From NCBI RefSeq assembly GCF_000379805.1, contig NZ_KB903550.1:1-64000 (forward strand): a stretch of 64,000 nucleotides of DNA. The letters run 5' to 3'. Shown here piece after piece: positions 1 through 8,633 of the stretch (position 1 is the first letter of the stretch; each line of letters opens with the position of its first letter). A program made the position numbers and the translations under genes. Below the pieces are notes generated by a model. That model had not been told where the DNA came from. It was given only the letters and a program-made list of their open reading frames with translations, and did no database searches. This DNA is from Lewinella cohaerens DSM 23179. GTDB taxonomy: Bacteria > Bacteroidota > Bacteroidia > Chitinophagales > Saprospiraceae.

Positions 1-353
1 TGCCAACTAGGATAAGAATGGGAGCAAAAGCTATCGTGTACGCCGCCGACGTTGAGGCTATCCCCATTTTCCATCGTCTGGTGAGCGGCATTGATGATGC
101 TACAGCCATTGGTATAAAAAATCAGGTTTCCTTCATTGTCACAAATCATGCCTATGGGATCCATATGTATAGGAATATCAAAGTAAGAAACCTCTGGTTC
201 ACCCGAGCGGAAATCTATCAAGGTACCTCCGTGGTAAATATCAGTGGGCAATAGTCGAGGTGAACCGAGTACCCATTGGGCATCATGAGCTGCCTGGGCA
301 GAGAGGAAGATGGGGAATAATGTTGTGAGGAAAAAGTAGAGGTAGCGAAACAT
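1..353 (-). CDS. secreted protein, N-terminal part only (cut by window edge)
   Basis: Reading the minus strand from an ATG at 351-353 gives an uninterrupted frame to the first base of the window, so the C-terminus lies outside. The product starts with a signal peptide (MFRYLYFFLTTLFPIFLSA, cleavage likely before QAAHD). The mature part contains an LIFYTNGCSIINAAHQ-like segment. Such a segment is typical of large secreted Bacteroidota proteins that open with a beta-propeller-like region and often end in a type IX sorting domain; that continuation is an inference. No function can be assigned. Confidence 0.65.
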   Translation of the reverse strand, partial: MFRYLYFFLTTLFPIFLSAQAAHDAQWVLGSPRLLPTDIYHGGTLIDFRSGEPEVSYFDIPIHMDPIGMICDNEGNLIFYTNGCSIINAAHQTMENGDSLNVGGVHDSFCSHSYPSW

Positions 354-372
354 AACCAAGGAATTATTTGCG

Positions 373-407
373 TTGAATTGGCCATCACATAATGACGGCC
401 AATTCAA
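373..407. repeat. perfect 11-bp inverted repeat (hairpin)
   Basis: TTGAATTGGCC at 373-383 pairs perfectly with GGCCAATTCAA at 397-407 around a 13-nt loop. It sits between the start of the partial secreted gene (353) and the end of the small ORF at 441, both on the minus strand. It could terminate the small ORF or shape the leader of the secreted gene. No T-tract follows on the minus strand, so a classical intrinsic terminator is not proven. Confidence 0.6.
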
Positions 408-440
408 AGCGGTGAACACAAATTACTGCACAATCAGTTT

Positions 441-662
441 TTATCCGGTATTAGTGCCGATGATAAAATCAGGTTCAAATTCTCCATTTTCTGCACATAA
501 TGAAGTGCCCGTTAATGTTTCGGTGGGTGTTGGCTCGAAACAGTGTTCCAGAGGACTCTGTTGAGGTTGTGCATTTCCTAAAAAAACAAGAAAAAAAGCA
601 ATAAGAGAGAGGCGGCTCCTGAGAGTTGAGCCGGGTGTATAAAAAACTTGTAAGATCAACAT
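441..662 (-). CDS. small putative exported protein
   Basis: This 73-residue ORF starts at an ATG (660-662) and has a hydrophobic stretch (LSLIAFFLVFLGNA, about residues 20-33) resembling a signal peptide. After it come a short Cys-containing, acidic mature part and the stop. It lies upstream of, and in the same orientation as, the truncated secreted gene. I do not recognise a family. It could be a chance ORF or a decayed gene, so confidence is low. Confidence 0.35.
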   Translation of the reverse strand: MLILQVFYTPGSTLRSRLSLIAFFLVFLGNAQPQQSPLEHCFEPTPTETLTGTSLCAENGEFEPDFIIGTNTG

Positions 663-968
663 AACAATATTGATTTAGTGAGAGAATCGCGTTTGGTGCT
701 GGAAGTGAAATTAGATTATTTTCCGGCTTAGAGTTTTATTTTAATTTTTAAAATGTGCGCGTTAGTAGTTGAATCTTTTTCTGTAAGTTAACTGCAATAA
801 ATTTAATTTCCAAATTGCAATAAATCAGCGCTCATCAAAAAAAGCAATGATCTTCGTATTTCTATATCCTTGCACAAAAGAATTGTTATCTAGCATGACC
901 GCGACAAAACCCAACTAAATATAACAATCGCTAATGGACACCTTCTTTTAGGCAACGAAACTTCCTTG
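663..968. other. AT-rich intergenic region without a recognised gene
   Basis: About 300 bases of AT-rich DNA between the divergent small ORF and the glycosyltransferase. I see no tRNA, repeat or credible ORF. Its right end holds the promoter of the glycosyltransferase gene. Confidence 0.5.
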
Positions 969-976
969 TATATTTG
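946..976 (+). promoter_or_regulatory. Bacteroidota promoter of the glycosyltransferase gene
   Basis: TATATTTG at 969-976 matches the Bacteroidota -7 consensus TAnnTTTG exactly, and a TTTT stretch at 946-949 lies at about the right distance for the -33 element. Transcription would begin near 982, some 15 nt before the ATG at 998. This excludes the in-frame TTG at 974, which is the end of the -7 box. Confidence 0.6.
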
Positions 977-997
977 CCGAGCAAAATAACGATATCA

Positions 998-1744
998 ATG
1001 TACAAAGGGAAAAAAGTCATCGCAGTGCTGCCCGCCTACAATGCAGCGCTAACCTTAGAAAAGACCTATCGGGAAATCCCGTTTGACTTGGTAGACGAGG
1101 TGATTCTCTGTGACGATGCCAGTAAGGATAATACCTCGGCACTGGCAAAGGAGATTGGTATCAAGCACGTCATCGTCCATGAACAGAACAAAGGCTACGG
1201 TGGCAACCAAAAATCGCTTTACAATAAAGCACTAGAGCTAGGTGGTGATATCGTGATTATGCTGCACCCGGATTATCAGTACACCCCTAAGTTGATTCCA
1301 GCAATGGTCAACATCATTGGCGACGAGCTCTATCCTGTCGTGTTGGGGTCTCGTATTTTGGGCAAAGGTGCCCTCGCCGGAGGTATGCCGCTCTACAAAT
1401 ACATCGCTAACCGCTTTTTAACCCTGACCCAGAATTTACTCATCCGCTATAAGCTTTCAGAGTACCATACCGGATACCGTGCCTTCTCGCGCGAAGTATT
1501 GGAAGGCATTAATTATAATGCCAATTCTGATGACTTTGTATTTGATAATGAAATGTTGTCGCAAATCATTTACCACGGCTTTCATATCGCCGAAGTAACG
1601 TGTCCTACCAAGTATTTTGAAGAGGCGTCTTCTATCAACTTTCAGCGGAGTGCTAAATATGGATTAGGGGTGCTCCGGGTATCTGTTAGTCACTTCTTTC
1701 ATAAGCTGGGCTTAGGAGGATCGGCTATATACCAGAAGCCTTAG
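998..1744 (+). CDS. glycosyltransferase family 2, dolichyl-phosphate-mannose-synthase-like
   Basis: The 248-residue product is a GT-A fold family 2 glycosyltransferase. It opens with a beta strand and a PAYNAALTL motif (residues 12-20), then VILCDDASKDNT (residues 35-46, nucleotide-sugar binding) and LHPDYQY (residues 89-95), which occupies the place of the metal-binding DxD region. No trailing membrane domain is present, so it resembles short DPM1-like enzymes that transfer a sugar to a polyprenyl-phosphate carrier. The true acceptor is unknown. ATG 998 is chosen because the upstream TTG lies within a promoter element. The gene appears monocistronic. Confidence 0.85.
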   Translation: MYKGKKVIAVLPAYNAALTLEKTYREIPFDLVDEVILCDDASKDNTSALAKEIGIKHVIVHEQNKGYGGNQKSLYNKALELGGDIVIMLHPDYQYTPKLIPAMVNIIGDELYPVVLGSRILGKGALAGGMPLYKYIANRFLTLTQNLLIRYKLSEYHTGYRAFSREVLEGINYNANSDDFVFDNEMLSQIIYHGFHIAEVTCPTKYFEEASSINFQRSAKYGLGVLRVSVSHFFHKLGLGGSAIYQKP

Positions 1745-2024
1745 ATTGTTCTCTTCTTGAGGCTATATGGAAAGGTTGGAGAGCATTAGAAAGCAGTATC
1801 CTGAGTAGAACGAGTTGGGGGAAATTAATTTGATAGAAAGTGAATAATGATTGAAGTATTCGCCGCCCCCTTAGTGAAGTTATATTCATAATAAAACATG
1901 CAGATAGGGGATTATTATTAGGTGTAAATGCAGCGAATCGTGATTTAGAGAGGTTGAATAAATGAGGGCCGCAATCTGGCCCAAAACGTTGCTCAAACTA
2001 TTTCTGAATTAAAATGCGCTGATT

Positions 2025-2777
2025 ATGTCTTTTATCACTATTAGGTCAATTGCACTCTTAACACTATTTACGTTGGTTTTTGCTTGTAATGAAAATGAAA
2101 ACAACCCGGATTTTGTTGAATGTGAGTCGCTGATTGCTGAAATCGATTTTGTCGTTCCAGATAGTATACTTCAGGTTATCGTAACAGGAGGAACAGCCCC
2201 CTATAGCTACGATTGGAACGATGGTTCCAGCGAAAGTATACTTAGCGAACCTAGACCCGGAGTTTACGAAGTCACGGTGACGGATGCCCTAGGCTGTACA
2301 GCTGAAGCAAGCTTGGTCGCTGCAAGCGATTGTGTTTTGAATTTAACAGCAGATAGGGAATTTGAAGAAATCGGGAATACAGGCGTGTTCCGTTATACTA
2401 TAGATGCCACGAGTAGTGCTCCTCCAGTTGCTTTTCTGTGGTCTAATGGAGAAACGGGCAATTCGATTCAGATTACGGAAGCAGGCACATACGTAGCCTC
2501 AATTACGGATGCTAACGATTGTTTGATCGGCTACTCCACTACGATCAACGAAGGCCCTCAAGGACTTTGCGAATTCGGTATTCGAGTTTATTACTCCACA
2601 AGTGAGAATTTACTGAGGGTTGGTTTCCGCAACCTTAGCAGTGGTGGACCATACACTTATTTATGGTCAGATGGTTCTACCGAGCGTACTTTCAACAATC
2701 CTGTTCCTGGCACTAATTACACCGTCACGGTTACAGATATAGCTGGTTGCCCGGCGGTGGCTGAGATTAGTCTCTAA
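2025..2777 (+). CDS. surface lipoprotein with three SprB-like repeats
   Basis: A 250-residue protein with a lipoprotein signal peptide (lipobox LVFAC, Cys at about residue 21, followed by NENEN). The rest is three repeats of the SprB/PKD-like type. Each has a pattern of proline-glycine start, YxWSNG or YDWNDG, a GxYxVTVTD turn and a conserved GC. Known SprB repeats occur in gliding adhesins and other Bacteroidota surface proteins, so a cell-surface adhesive or structural role is likely. There is no type IX sorting domain; anchoring is through the lipid. Confidence 0.75.
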   Translation: MSFITIRSIALLTLFTLVFACNENENNPDFVECESLIAEIDFVVPDSILQVIVTGGTAPYSYDWNDGSSESILSEPRPGVYEVTVTDALGCTAEASLVAASDCVLNLTADREFEEIGNTGVFRYTIDATSSAPPVAFLWSNGETGNSIQITEAGTYVASITDANDCLIGYSTTINEGPQGLCEFGIRVYYSTSENLLRVGFRNLSSGGPYTYLWSDGSTERTFNNPVPGTNYTVTVTDIAGCPAVAEISL

Positions 2778-2812
2778 AGGCATATAAAGAGCTATTTAGA
2801 ACGAATAGGTGA

Positions 2813-2845
2813 GTGCTCCGGATGAGTTCTTGGCATCCGGAGCAC
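2813..2845. terminator. 12-bp perfect hairpin between convergent genes
   Basis: GTGCTCCGGATG (2813-2824) and CATCCGGAGCAC (2834-2845) form a perfect 12-bp stem with a 9-nt loop. It lies between the convergent ends of the SprB-repeat lipoprotein (2777) and the minus-strand lipoprotein (2882), as expected for a bidirectional terminator. No long T-run follows on either side. Confidence 0.65.
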
Positions 2846-2881
2846 ACAAGTAATAAGGCTATGCTAGCGAATGATTAGCTA

Positions 2882-3880
2882 TTATTCCCCCTCTAACTTG
2901 GTCATCAGCTCAAATCCGTCGAGGGTGACGGTACGAAGCAACTCTCCGGTTGATAGATCAATGCTATAAATATAAGTTTCGATATTATTCTCTAGGGTAG
3001 TTCCTCCTCTGCACACAAATGCATTGGTCGCAGTGTGAATCGTTTGGAGGTTGGGAGATAATTGATCAATAGCCAGGTCGCTACCAGATAAGGTCTGGGT
3101 GGTGAATTCATTGTCCGTTCTCACCAACCGCACTAAACGGAATACTCGATCAGCATCAGGGTACGTAAGGGCGTAAATGAAGTCGTTTTCAGGATGCTGA
3201 ACAAAGCCGAATAAGCCAGGTAATACACCGCTGTCGTTTACCAATTCATTGGTGTCTAAATCAAAGATGTAATATTTCTCTCTTTCGAGAAAAAGGAGGT
3301 CGTTGGTGCTTTTTTGATAAATCATAGCTTCAAAACTACTGCCATTGAGCGGTAAGTTATCTGCTTGTATTGTGAATGTTTGAGTTGTTAAGTCAGCAAC
3401 ATAAATAGCATTGTCAGCCTTGTCAAAAGCATAAACGGTATTATTGTTGGCACCGAAAGCCAAGAATTCAGGTCGAGTAACTAAAGAGCTTCCATCAGGA
3501 AGTTCAAGAAGTATGGTCGTTTTTTCAAGAGTAGTGAGATTTTGAATGATCATTTCTTGCCCATCAATCTGGTTGATGTAAATTCTCCGGTTTTGAGGGA
3601 AGTCAGTAAGGGCAGCGGTACCGTTTGGGAAATTAATTGCTCCGGCAGGTTCTTTAGTACCGGGTATAGAATCGTAGTTGCCGGTGGTGATATCTATAAA
3701 TGTTTCCCATTCGCCAACGCGACTTCTGAAATTAGTGGCATACACGTGAACAGAAGGATCGTATTCGCTAATGCTCGGCTGTTCGTCGTCGTCTTTACAA
3801 GAGGAAATACTCAGGGTAAGCATCAGACCAGTGAAAAAGATTAGGATAGAGAAAAAGGGCATTTTCTGAGGAGAGGGCAT
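2882..3880 (-). CDS. putative beta-propeller lipoprotein
   Basis: A 332-residue protein with an N-terminal hydrophobic helix and lipobox (LSISSC, Cys near residue 28) followed by an acidic KDDDEQ spacer, typical of Bacteroidota lipoproteins. The mature part alternates short beta strands such as VYAFDKADNAIYVADL and YIFDLDTNELV, spaced like blades of a YVTN-type beta-propeller. No catalytic motif is visible. Either M1 (3880) or M7 (3862) could be the start. The function is unknown, probably a periplasmic or surface-exposed binding protein. Confidence 0.65.
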   Translation of the reverse strand: MPSPQKMPFFSILIFFTGLMLTLSISSCKDDDEQPSISEYDPSVHVYATNFRSRVGEWETFIDITTGNYDSIPGTKEPAGAINFPNGTAALTDFPQNRRIYINQIDGQEMIIQNLTTLEKTTILLELPDGSSLVTRPEFLAFGANNNTVYAFDKADNAIYVADLTTQTFTIQADNLPLNGSSFEAMIYQKSTNDLLFLEREKYYIFDLDTNELVNDSGVLPGLFGFVQHPENDFIYALTYPDADRVFRLVRLVRTDNEFTTQTLSGSDLAIDQLSPNLQTIHTATNAFVCRGGTTLENNIETYIYSIDLSTGELLRTVTLDGFELMTKLEGE

Positions 3881-3975
3881 AATAGATTGTTTTAGGAGGA
3901 AAATATTTAATACGTTACCCCCTCAAGATAAAAGGTTCTTTTCGGTCACTATCAATAGCAAGCGTTAAACTTTTC

Positions 3976-4449
3976 CTAAACCATAGTAGCTAGCATGGCT
4001 AGGGCTTCTTCTTCGAGTTTACGCATCCGTTGAGCTTCTTCTTGAGTCTTATCTCCGAAGCCACAGAGGTGTAATACGCCGTGTATGATGACGCGCTGAA
4101 GCTCCGTAAGAAATGGGAGGCCAAGTTCTGTAGCATTTTCTGCTACGCGGTCTGTACTAATATAAAGATCACCACTGACAACAGGTGGATCAGCGTAAGG
4201 AAAAGTGATAATATCAGTGAGAGTATCGTGATCAAGGTACTCCACATTGAGTTGGTGGAGGTATTCGTCGTTACAAAAGATATACTGAAGTTGTCCTAGC
4301 GCTCCCTTATGGTGTTGAATAACACGCTCGATCCATTGGGTTAGCATTGTGAAGTCGGGCATAGGCTGCTCGACATCCTCTACATGAAAAGAGATTTCCG
4401 GTTCCAGCACTGCGTCTGAAGGGAAAGTGGGGAAAAGAGAATCTGACAA
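3976..4449 (-). CDS. ybeY: YbeY endoribonuclease (16S rRNA maturation)
   Basis: The 157-residue product has the UPF0054/YbeY signature: VSGDLYIS, then IIHGVLHLCGFGDKT. YbeY is a zinc-dependent ribonuclease in 16S rRNA 3' end processing and ribosome quality control. H123 and H127 match the first two zinc ligands. The third His of the canonical HGxLHLxGYDH is replaced by Asp (D133), which I believe is usual in Bacteroidota. The start is a TTG at 4449. The conserved domain begins at about residue 19, so the first residues may not be translated. A dispersed repeat lies directly upstream. Confidence 0.88.
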   Translation of the reverse strand: MSDSLFPTFPSDAVLEPEISFHVEDVEQPMPDFTMLTQWIERVIQHHKGALGQLQYIFCNDEYLHQLNVEYLDHDTLTDIITFPYADPPVVSGDLYISTDRVAENATELGLPFLTELQRVIIHGVLHLCGFGDKTQEEAQRMRKLEEEALAMLATMV

Positions 4450-4459
4450 ATGAAAAGTA

Positions 4460-4518
4460 CTTAATATTGCGCAGAAAATAAACTGCGATTTCGCTTTTTA
4501 TTTTCGTGCTGTTCCTTA
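4460..4518 (-). repeat. dispersed intergenic repeat, copy A
   Basis: Read on the minus strand from the TAA of the upstream gene, this 59-nt stretch is nearly identical to 30851-30902. It includes AACAGCACGAAAATAAA, then CAGTTTATTTTCTGCGCAATA. The two copies differ by one 7-nt gap and three substitutions. The core CGCAG-TTTATTTT-CTGCG can fold into a small hairpin. In both copies the repeat starts at an upstream stop codon and ends just before the next gene. Confidence 0.75.
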
Positions 4519-4929
4519 GAGCTTGAATTGCATTTCTACGGTACGTCCGCCGTTACGGTAGGCGATTTTATCGGATAAGTGCTGCATGAGAAATACGCCT
4601 CGGCCGCCACACTTACAGATATTTTCTTCTTTGGTTGGATCAGGAACCTGTTTATAATCGAAGCCACAACCCTCGTCTGATACCTGAATAGCTAGTTTAT
4701 CTTTAGCTTCTCTCAGGCTTATGGAAACTTTCTTATTACTGTCTTCGCAATTTCCGTGGATAATTGCATTATTGACTGCTTCTGTAAGGCTGATGAGAAT
4801 ATTGCCGTGTTGATCATCATTGAGGCGGTAACGTCTTACGAGCTTGGTAACAAATAGCTCTACTTTTGCAATGCTCTTGGCCTCAGAAGCTAATCTAAGC
4901 ATGAATGGTTGTGTACTAGTCTTCGTCAT
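4516..4929 (-). CDS. anti-sigma regulatory factor, RsbW/SpoIIAB-like ATPase
   Basis: The 137-residue protein is a single GHKL (HATPase_c_2) domain: N-box EAVNNAIIHGN (about residues 50-60), G1 box SDEGCGFD (84-91) and G2 GGRGVFLM (108-115). Such stand-alone domains act as serine kinases or anti-sigma factors in partner-switching systems, binding an STAS anti-anti-sigma protein. No STAS partner lies in the window. The gene precedes ybeY in the same direction with 66 nt between them. A promoter with a long leader lies upstream (5049-5079). Confidence 0.85.
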   Translation of the reverse strand: MTKTSTQPFMLRLASEAKSIAKVELFVTKLVRRYRLNDDQHGNILISLTEAVNNAIIHGNCEDSNKKVSISLREAKDKLAIQVSDEGCGFDYKQVPDPTKEENICKCGGRGVFLMQHLSDKIAYRNGGRTVEMQFKL

Positions 4930-5048
4930 ATATCGATTAATATAAGAAAAAATTGACTAAAATGCAAGGCCTCATAAACGAAGACCAACATTATTAAGAC
5001 GTCATTTGGAGTACGGGGTCACAATAGGGTAAGGCATCAATCGGACAA

Positions 5049-5079
5049 CAAATGTAAGGGATGTAGAGCAGTTTGTCAA
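5049..5079 (-). promoter_or_regulatory. promoter of the anti-sigma kinase gene
   Basis: On the minus strand TACATTTG (plus-strand 5049-5056) matches TAnnTTTG, and a TTGAC (plus-strand 5075-5079) lies about 20 nt upstream as a -33 element. Transcription would start near 5043, leaving a leader of about 110 nt before the ATG at 4929. Confidence 0.55.
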
Positions 5080-5125
5080 GAGCTGTACACCCCTTATTGT
5101 CATTTTTACAAAAAGATACTTGGGT

Positions 5126-8100
5126 TTAGTTGGCCCGCAAGCTCTTGAAGTACTCGTCTACGAGGTACTTATAATAAGGTTTCAAAGAAGGTGAAACCGT
5201 TTTAAACATATCTATTTCTGCTTCCCGCTTTTTCAGGTATTCCTGGAGGGAAGGAGGCAACTCCCGCTCGCGTTGGCGGGCGGTATCTGATTTGCGGCGT
5301 TCGTCCTGATCTTGCTGGCGCTCGGCTTTTTCGTGTTCGAGTAGCCGCGACATGATTTCTTGTTGGCGCTGCATCATTTCATTGGTCAGACGCTTGTTTA
5401 CCAGGTCTTCCTCGCTGCGATCCATTTCATCGATCAGCTCTTGGAGCTTTTGGTCTGTCCCATTACCTTGTTGCTGGCGTTCGGCTTGCTTCTTGCGCAA
5501 GGCATTGCGTAAGGCGGCTTGCTTGGCGGCCATTTGTGCATATTCTTTGCTTGATACGCCCTCGCCTTTTTCCAGCGCATTTTTCATGCGTTGCAGCCCT
5601 TCGTTGATGGATTGCTGGCCGGGGCTCATCTTGTCACCAGGTTTATTACCTTGTTTGCCCTGGCCTTGGCCGCCGGGGTTGTCACACATTTGGTCGCCGG
5701 CCATCATGCCCGACATTTGTTGTTGCATCTGGTTCATCACTTCGCTCAGCATCAATGCCAGGTCGTTGACGTTGGTCATCGTGCGTTGTTGGTGCTCAGA
5801 AGCCTGTGGCACGCGGCGCTCTTCCAGTTCTTTTACGCTCGCGCGCATATTACTGCGGATTTCGGTCACCTTTTCCGTTACAAATGACTCGATTTGGTAG
5901 ACTCGCTTGCTCAGCGCGTGCAGGCTATCCTGAATTAGGCGGAAGTCATCCTTTAGCTTAAACTGGTCCTGTACCAGCTCCACATAACGCGGGGTATTGA
6001 TACCTGCGCGCTCAAAATTATCGATTAAATCTTCTTGGTCAAAAGATAGGCCTACGAGGTTTTCCAGCAATTGGCGCAAAGCCTGCATGTCTTCTTCCAT
6101 TTGCTCTTGCTGCTCGCCTTCCATCTGCTGTTGCATCATGCTGGCCATGCTCTTCATCTTCTGGCCCGCTTTTTTCTGCGACTCGCTGGCGCCACTATTC
6201 TCTTGCTTTTCCAGTTGCTCCTGGCTCTCTTCCATGTCCTCCTCAATACTCTCCGACTGCTCCTCAAAGTCACCCATCTCAGTGGGTTTCTCCAGCTCCT
6301 CGTTCTTCTTCTCCATTTCCTCCATCTTCTCCTGGATCTCTTCAAACTTCTCGCTGATTTCTTCCTGCTTTTCTTGCAGTTCCTCTTGCGACTTTTCGCC
6401 ACTTTCGGTCTCTTCAGCAAGTTGTTCCTGCTCCTCAGCGAGTTTCTCCAGTTCGTCGATGGTCTCCATCATATCCTGCTCCAGCTCCAGTTGCTTGTAC
6501 ATTTCCAGCATCCGGTCCAGTTCCATCTCCATCTCTTCGTCGCTCATCTCCATCTCCTCCATCATCTCCAGGGCCTGGTCTTTATCCATTTCCTGAAGCA
6601 GCTCTTCAATCTGCTTCATCAGCTCCTGCATCTCTTCACTCAGCGATTCTTCAAACATTTCTTGCAGGCGTTCCTGCTTTTCCTGTAGGCGTTCTTCCTG
6701 TGGCGAAAGTTCTTCCTGCTTTTGGATGTTCTCTTCAAACTTTTGCTGAGCTTCCTGGATCTGTTGCTGCAACTCTTTCTGCCGCTCCAGCATTTTTTCC
6801 AGTTCCTTGCGATCCTGCCAATCCATTTCTTTTTCCTGAAGCATCTGCTCGCGCATCTCCTTCATCTTATCCTGAATAGCTTTAGATTCTTTCAGCGCAG
6901 CTTCCAGGTCTTCTTTGATTTGCTCTTCGTTTTCTTCAATCTGAGCAGCGATCTCATCTTCTGTAGGTACGGCATAGCTCATCAGGTTGGTACGGGCAGA
7001 TTTGCGACCGTTTACACCATCGTTATCCAATACCTCAAAGTAGTAAACCACATTATCTCCTGGCTTGAGGCCAAGTTCCCGTAGGTCAAAGGTATAATCG
7101 TAGCGAAGTGCTTTACCTTTGGTTATTGCCAGCGGTACGCTGACGGGCTCCTTGGCCGCACCTTCAAGATCACTAATGGTGTAGTGGAAGTTTAAACTGG
7201 TCAGCCCGTAATCATCGGACGCTTCTCCTACGAAATACATCAGTTTGTTATAGCTGCTGTCCTGAAAAGCTTCCACCCCGATCTCAGGATAGAGGTCAGG
7301 AATCACACTTAGACTGTAACCGATAGAATCGGCATTAGGCAACAAAGCATTTGATACATACAGGCGGTAAGTAAGGTCGCGTAGTGCGCGCTTTTCCAAC
7401 GTAAACAGATCGTCGTCAAAACGGCGTGCTTCCTTAATTTCCTGATCGTCGGAGAAAGCGATGCTCAAGTCGTCTGTGTGTTGAGCATTGAAAACCCAGT
7501 TGATCGTCGTTCCTACAGGGACATTCAGGTCACCGATGTTATCCAATTTCTCGTTACGACGCTGTAGGTAAGCAGGGTAATTGAGCTGTACTTCAAAGCT
7601 GGCGATATTAGGCTTTTTCAAAACCTCCAGCGTGAATTCTTCAGAGCTTACACCTCCTGCATACAAGCGAAAGCGGGTGTCTTTTTGCACATTACTAAAG
7701 CGGTGTGAAAATTGATTGATCGACTCTTTGGTCAGGCGGTACTGGTAGTTGTCTACTTCAATGTAAGCCTCATTGGGAAACTGTTCTCCGTCTATTTCAA
7801 TACTCAGTGGGAAATCACCAAATTGTACCACCGACAGGTCATCGGCAAGTAGATTAAAGCGGAAAGGCGCAGGACGTTCAAATTCTTGCCCGTTGCGAAT
7901 GAGGCGGCGGGTAGAATCTTTGATCATGCTAGGGGCGGCAAACAACAAGACAACAAGTAGCAACAATGGCGGTAAGGCATACTTGAGGTATTGGCGGTTG
8001 TTGTTGAGGTCAATAGCTGCGCGGAAAGGTACCGGACTAATCTCTTCGGTCTTCTGGTTGATACTGGCCATGATCAGGGCCTTGTTCTCAGCAGTATCTG

Positions 8101-8461
8101 CCTGATGGCGCAGTTGTAGTACGTTGAGTAGCTTATCTTTTACATTGCTAAAGTGGTCGCCAATAATCTGAGCGGCCTGCTCATGAGAGATGACTTTACC
8201 CAGGTGGAAATAAGCCATCAAAGGCCGCACGATCCAAATGCCCAAAGCGAGCAAGCTGGTGCCGACAAAACCAAAGAACAATAGTTTCCTTCCGCCTTTA
8301 CCGAAATAGAAAAAATTCTCCATCAGGCTCACTGCTAAAAACAGCAATAAGATAGCTCCTACGCTATACAGTGCCCCCCGAATCAATTGGTTCAGGTAGT
8401 ACTTCCGGATAAACTGATCTAACTTTTCTACCAGTAACTGGTAATTATCTTTGGCCGCCAT
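5126..8461 (-). CDS. giant membrane coiled-coil protein, DUF4175 family
   Basis: The product (about 1111 residues) is a Bacteroidota DUF4175 protein. Near the N-terminus are two membrane helices (about residues 35-55 and 62-80) and a third at about 160-180, then beta-rich periplasmic Ig-like segments. From about residue 520 to 750 there is an extreme Glu/Gln/Met/Lys-rich coiled coil, then a Gln/Met/Gly-rich linker and further helices. The family is conserved but uncharacterised. The long coiled coil suggests a structural or envelope-spanning role. ATG 8461 is preferred (ATG 8473 is possible); the TTG at 8509 lies in the promoter. The charged repeats produce long spurious ORFs on the other strand. 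Confidence 0.8.
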   Translation of the reverse strand: MAAKDNYQLLVEKLDQFIRKYYLNQLIRGALYSVGAILLLFLAVSLMENFFYFGKGGRKLLFFGFVGTSLLALGIWIVRPLMAYFHLGKVISHEQAAQIIGDHFSNVKDKLLNVLQLRHQADTAENKALIMASINQKTEEISPVPFRAAIDLNNNRQYLKYALPPLLLLVVLLFAAPSMIKDSTRRLIRNGQEFERPAPFRFNLLADDLSVVQFGDFPLSIEIDGEQFPNEAYIEVDNYQYRLTKESINQFSHRFSNVQKDTRFRLYAGGVSSEEFTLEVLKKPNIASFEVQLNYPAYLQRRNEKLDNIGDLNVPVGTTINWVFNAQHTDDLSIAFSDDQEIKEARRFDDDLFTLEKRALRDLTYRLYVSNALLPNADSIGYSLSVIPDLYPEIGVEAFQDSSYNKLMYFVGEASDDYGLTSLNFHYTISDLEGAAKEPVSVPLAITKGKALRYDYTFDLRELGLKPGDNVVYYFEVLDNDGVNGRKSARTNLMSYAVPTEDEIAAQIEENEEQIKEDLEAALKESKAIQDKMKEMREQMLQEKEMDWQDRKELEKMLERQKELQQQIQEAQQKFEENIQKQEELSPQEERLQEKQERLQEMFEESLSEEMQELMKQIEELLQEMDKDQALEMMEEMEMSDEEMEMELDRMLEMYKQLELEQDMMETIDELEKLAEEQEQLAEETESGEKSQEELQEKQEEISEKFEEIQEKMEEMEKKNEELEKPTEMGDFEEQSESIEEDMEESQEQLEKQENSGASESQKKAGQKMKSMASMMQQQMEGEQQEQMEEDMQALRQLLENLVGLSFDQEDLIDNFERAGINTPRYVELVQDQFKLKDDFRLIQDSLHALSKRVYQIESFVTEKVTEIRSNMRASVKELEERRVPQASEHQQRTMTNVNDLALMLSEVMNQMQQQMSGMMAGDQMCDNPGGQGQGKQGNKPGDKMSPGQQSINEGLQRMKNALEKGEGVSSKEYAQMAAKQAALRNALRKKQAERQQQGNGTDQKLQELIDEMDRSEEDLVNKRLTNEMMQRQQEIMSRLLEHEKAERQQDQDERRKSDTARQRERELPPSLQEYLKKREAEIDMFKTVSPSLKPYYKYLVDEYFKSLRAN

Positions 8462-8506
8462 TTCTTTTTGCATTACTTGTTCGCACGTCGCTATATCTAC
8501 AACTTT

Positions 8507-8534
8507 CAAATATACGCTTTAGTACACGCAATAG
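8507..8534 (-). promoter_or_regulatory. promoter of the DUF4175 gene
   Basis: CAAATATA at 8507-8514 reads TATATTTG on the minus strand, an exact TAnnTTTG -7 element, with a TTG about 17 nt upstream. The predicted start of transcription is near 8501, so translation must begin at 8473 or 8461. Confidence 0.6.
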
Positions 8535-8633
8535 TTGCTTTAGCATAAGGGAAATCAGGGGAGAACCGGGTATTGTGCAGTGAATGACGGAATCGTGACG
8601 ATTTTTGGGGTATGCATTCGTGCAAAGTCCAGC

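Noticed and set aside
5352-7084. Several long plus-strand ORFs (up to about 200 codons) opposite the DUF4175 gene
   Set aside because: They arise from the Glu/Gln/Lys-rich coiled-coil codons read on the other strand and give low-complexity Ser/Leu/Phe/His proteins with no start context.
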